NCBI GenBank assembly: GCA_963377175.1
Contig: CAUJNA010001524.1
Location: forward strand, 578,592-642,591
Reading direction: 5' to 3'
DNA length: 64,000 nt
DNA from: Effrenium voratum
Taxonomy: Eukaryota; Sar; Dinophyceae; Suessiales; Symbiodiniaceae
Made by a program: the position numbers and the translations under genes. Each line of letters starts with the position of its first letter. The first letter of the stretch is position 1. The notes beneath the pieces were generated by a model, which saw nothing but the letters and a program-made list of their open reading frames with translations, searched no databases and was not told where the DNA came from. Of this stretch, positions 63,069-64,000 are shown in pieces.

Positions 63069-63710
63069 CTACCTACGTACAGGTCGCCTAGTAACTTTGT
63101 TGTTCATTTTACAACCCAGGCAGCTAACTGCTTGCAAACCTGGCGGAACAGCCACATGTAAGCGTCCTGGCAAAAGCAAAAGCAATGCACGAGAACCTTG
63201 TACTTTTTCGGACTGAGCGCGCCACGGCGAGCCATCTCTGTTCTTTTTCTTTCTGGCCTGGGGCTGCCCGCAAGGCTCAAGTGAGGTCCAAAATGTTGGT
63301 GCCCCTTGACAACAGATTTTGGTGAGTAACCCCGTTTCCTCATAGTAATTTGATAATTTGGTAAGGGTGCCCCCATCTCCTGTCTCTTCGACGTCGGAAA
63401 AAAGAAACCCGGCCTGGGACATTTGGGCCCGGTTTCTGGGATTGGTTGTCCCGTTTTCATCAGGATATTGGAGCCGATTGAGTCCTGAAACCCTCCAAGA
63501 AGCCCATCCAAAACTGGCCTCGAAGCCACCCCGAGTGGTAGGTCGCAAAGCCAAAAGGTACCTCTCTTTCTGACTTGGATCAAACACCATGAAATAAGCA
63601 AAGCAATGCCAAATCCATGGTACAGAGCCGAAACACACGTGGGACAAACGAAGAAGCTGGCACTGGGTAAGAGCCGGGATGGGGGCAAACTCCATAGCTA
63701 GATTGTCAAC
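63069..63710 (-). CDS. Candidate exon of >200 codons bordered by element D5, unrecognised
   Basis: Minus strand, the longest non-repetitive open frame of the window apart from repeat-driven ones. After TCTACCGGCAG|GT it reads VDNLAMEFAPIPALTQCQLL, CFGSVPWIWHCFAYFMVFDP, SQKERYLLALRPTTRGGFEA, GLNRLQYPDENGTTNPRN, GFLFSDVEETGDGGTLTKLS, ending at 63069. A second minus frame (63104-63688) is also open for 194 codons, so part may be fortuitous. Codon use is mixed. No domain recognised. Confidence 0.4.
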   Translation of the reverse strand, partial: VDNLAMEFAPIPALTQCQLLRLSHVCFGSVPWIWHCFAYFMVFDPSQKERYLLALRPTTRGGFEASFGWASWRVSGLNRLQYPDENGTTNPRNRAQMSQAGFLFSDVEETGDGGTLTKLSNYYEETGLLTKICCQGAPTFWTSLEPCGQPQARKKKNRDGSPWRAQSEKVQGSRALLLLLPGRLHVAVPPGLQAVSCLGCKMNNKVTRRPVRR

Positions 63711-63831
63711 CTGCCGGTAGAGAGGATAGAATAAGGGTACCAACTTTTTCCTGGACGTCGATTTTAGTAGGGGAACCCTGCCAACCAAAAAAGAAACGGT
63801 GAGAAAGGGCACCAATCGCTGGGGGACCTAG
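63710..63831 (-). mobile_element. TIR element family D, copy D5 (intron-like)
   Basis: Right end CGCTGGGGGACCTAG intact; left end decayed to CCTGCCGGTAGAGAGG. Interior GGTACCAACTTTTTCC, GTCGATTTTAGTAGGGGAAC. Target-site duplication TCAA (63706-63709, 63832-63835). On the minus strand it starts CTAG|GTCCCCC and ends CCGGCAG. Confidence 0.83.
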
Positions 63832-64000
63832 TCAAGGTTCCGAGTGTGCCTTGGGCCTCTGATGCCCCTTTTTTCCCCGGCAATTCCTGCGGGCTCCATA
63901 TTTCAGAAGACACCGATGGTGTATATTATATACACATAAAAGAGGTAAAATGTGGATCTTAGGGGGGGGGCGTGACCATATGTATATTATATATATAGAT
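63832..64000. other. Right edge, AT-rich tail
   Basis: Two GTATATTATATA segments (63919, 63981), themselves nearly palindromic, separated by a G-run. No gene visible before the edge. Confidence 0.5.

Overview
The window looks like nuclear DNA of a protist with very intron-rich genes, most probably a dinoflagellate (Suessiales/Symbiodiniaceae type). This is an inference from overall character: about 50% GC, no long continuous genes, short GC3-rich coding islands separated by short introns, a very high density of 50-150 bp terminal-inverted-repeat (TIR) elements, extensive micro- and minisatellites, and a degenerate TTTAGGG tract. There is no rRNA, tRNA, CRISPR, operon or bacterial gene structure, and I found no convincing spliced-leader sequence. 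No complete gene can be named. Most CDS entries are candidate exons judged by eye from codon-position composition, splice sites and open length, and their confidences are deliberately low.

Layout: 1-1.5 kb is an ATAC microsatellite decaying into CATTA pentamers. 2-6.4 kb holds a broken TPR-like exon and weak exons. 6.48-8.77 kb is a 74-bp minisatellite. 8.8-17 kb is mostly dispersed elements plus two satellites (13.2 and 13.7-14.6 kb). 17-36.4 kb is the most gene-like left part, with exon pairs interrupted by TIR elements at 18.5, 22.2, 25.9-26.4, 30.3-30.7 and 34.1-35.7 kb. 37.4-41.4 kb is a satellite block (AAAGC, CATTA-like, AAGC, TTTAGGG-like) bracketed by two copies of a ~310 bp segment. 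42-64 kb is a mosaic of candidate exons, many on the minus strand (43.4, 45.9, 51.5-52.0, 52.8, 54.6, 55.4-56.0, 62.1, 63.1-63.7 kb), with further TIR elements.

The main finding is the element system. At least six TIR families (called A, C, D, E, F, G here) are flanked by perfect 4-bp target-site duplications in 15 copies. Several copies lie exactly between coding islands and carry GT and AG at or next to their ends, so they can act as introns. In the best cases, E1 (30.47-30.62 kb) has an AGGT duplication whose two copies supply the AG|GT exon junctions, so splicing restores the exon exactly. D2 (26.14-26.23 kb) separates two exons that join into about 127 open codons ending in a stop. These behave like introners (intron-generating transposons), apparently from several families at once in one 64-kb stretch.
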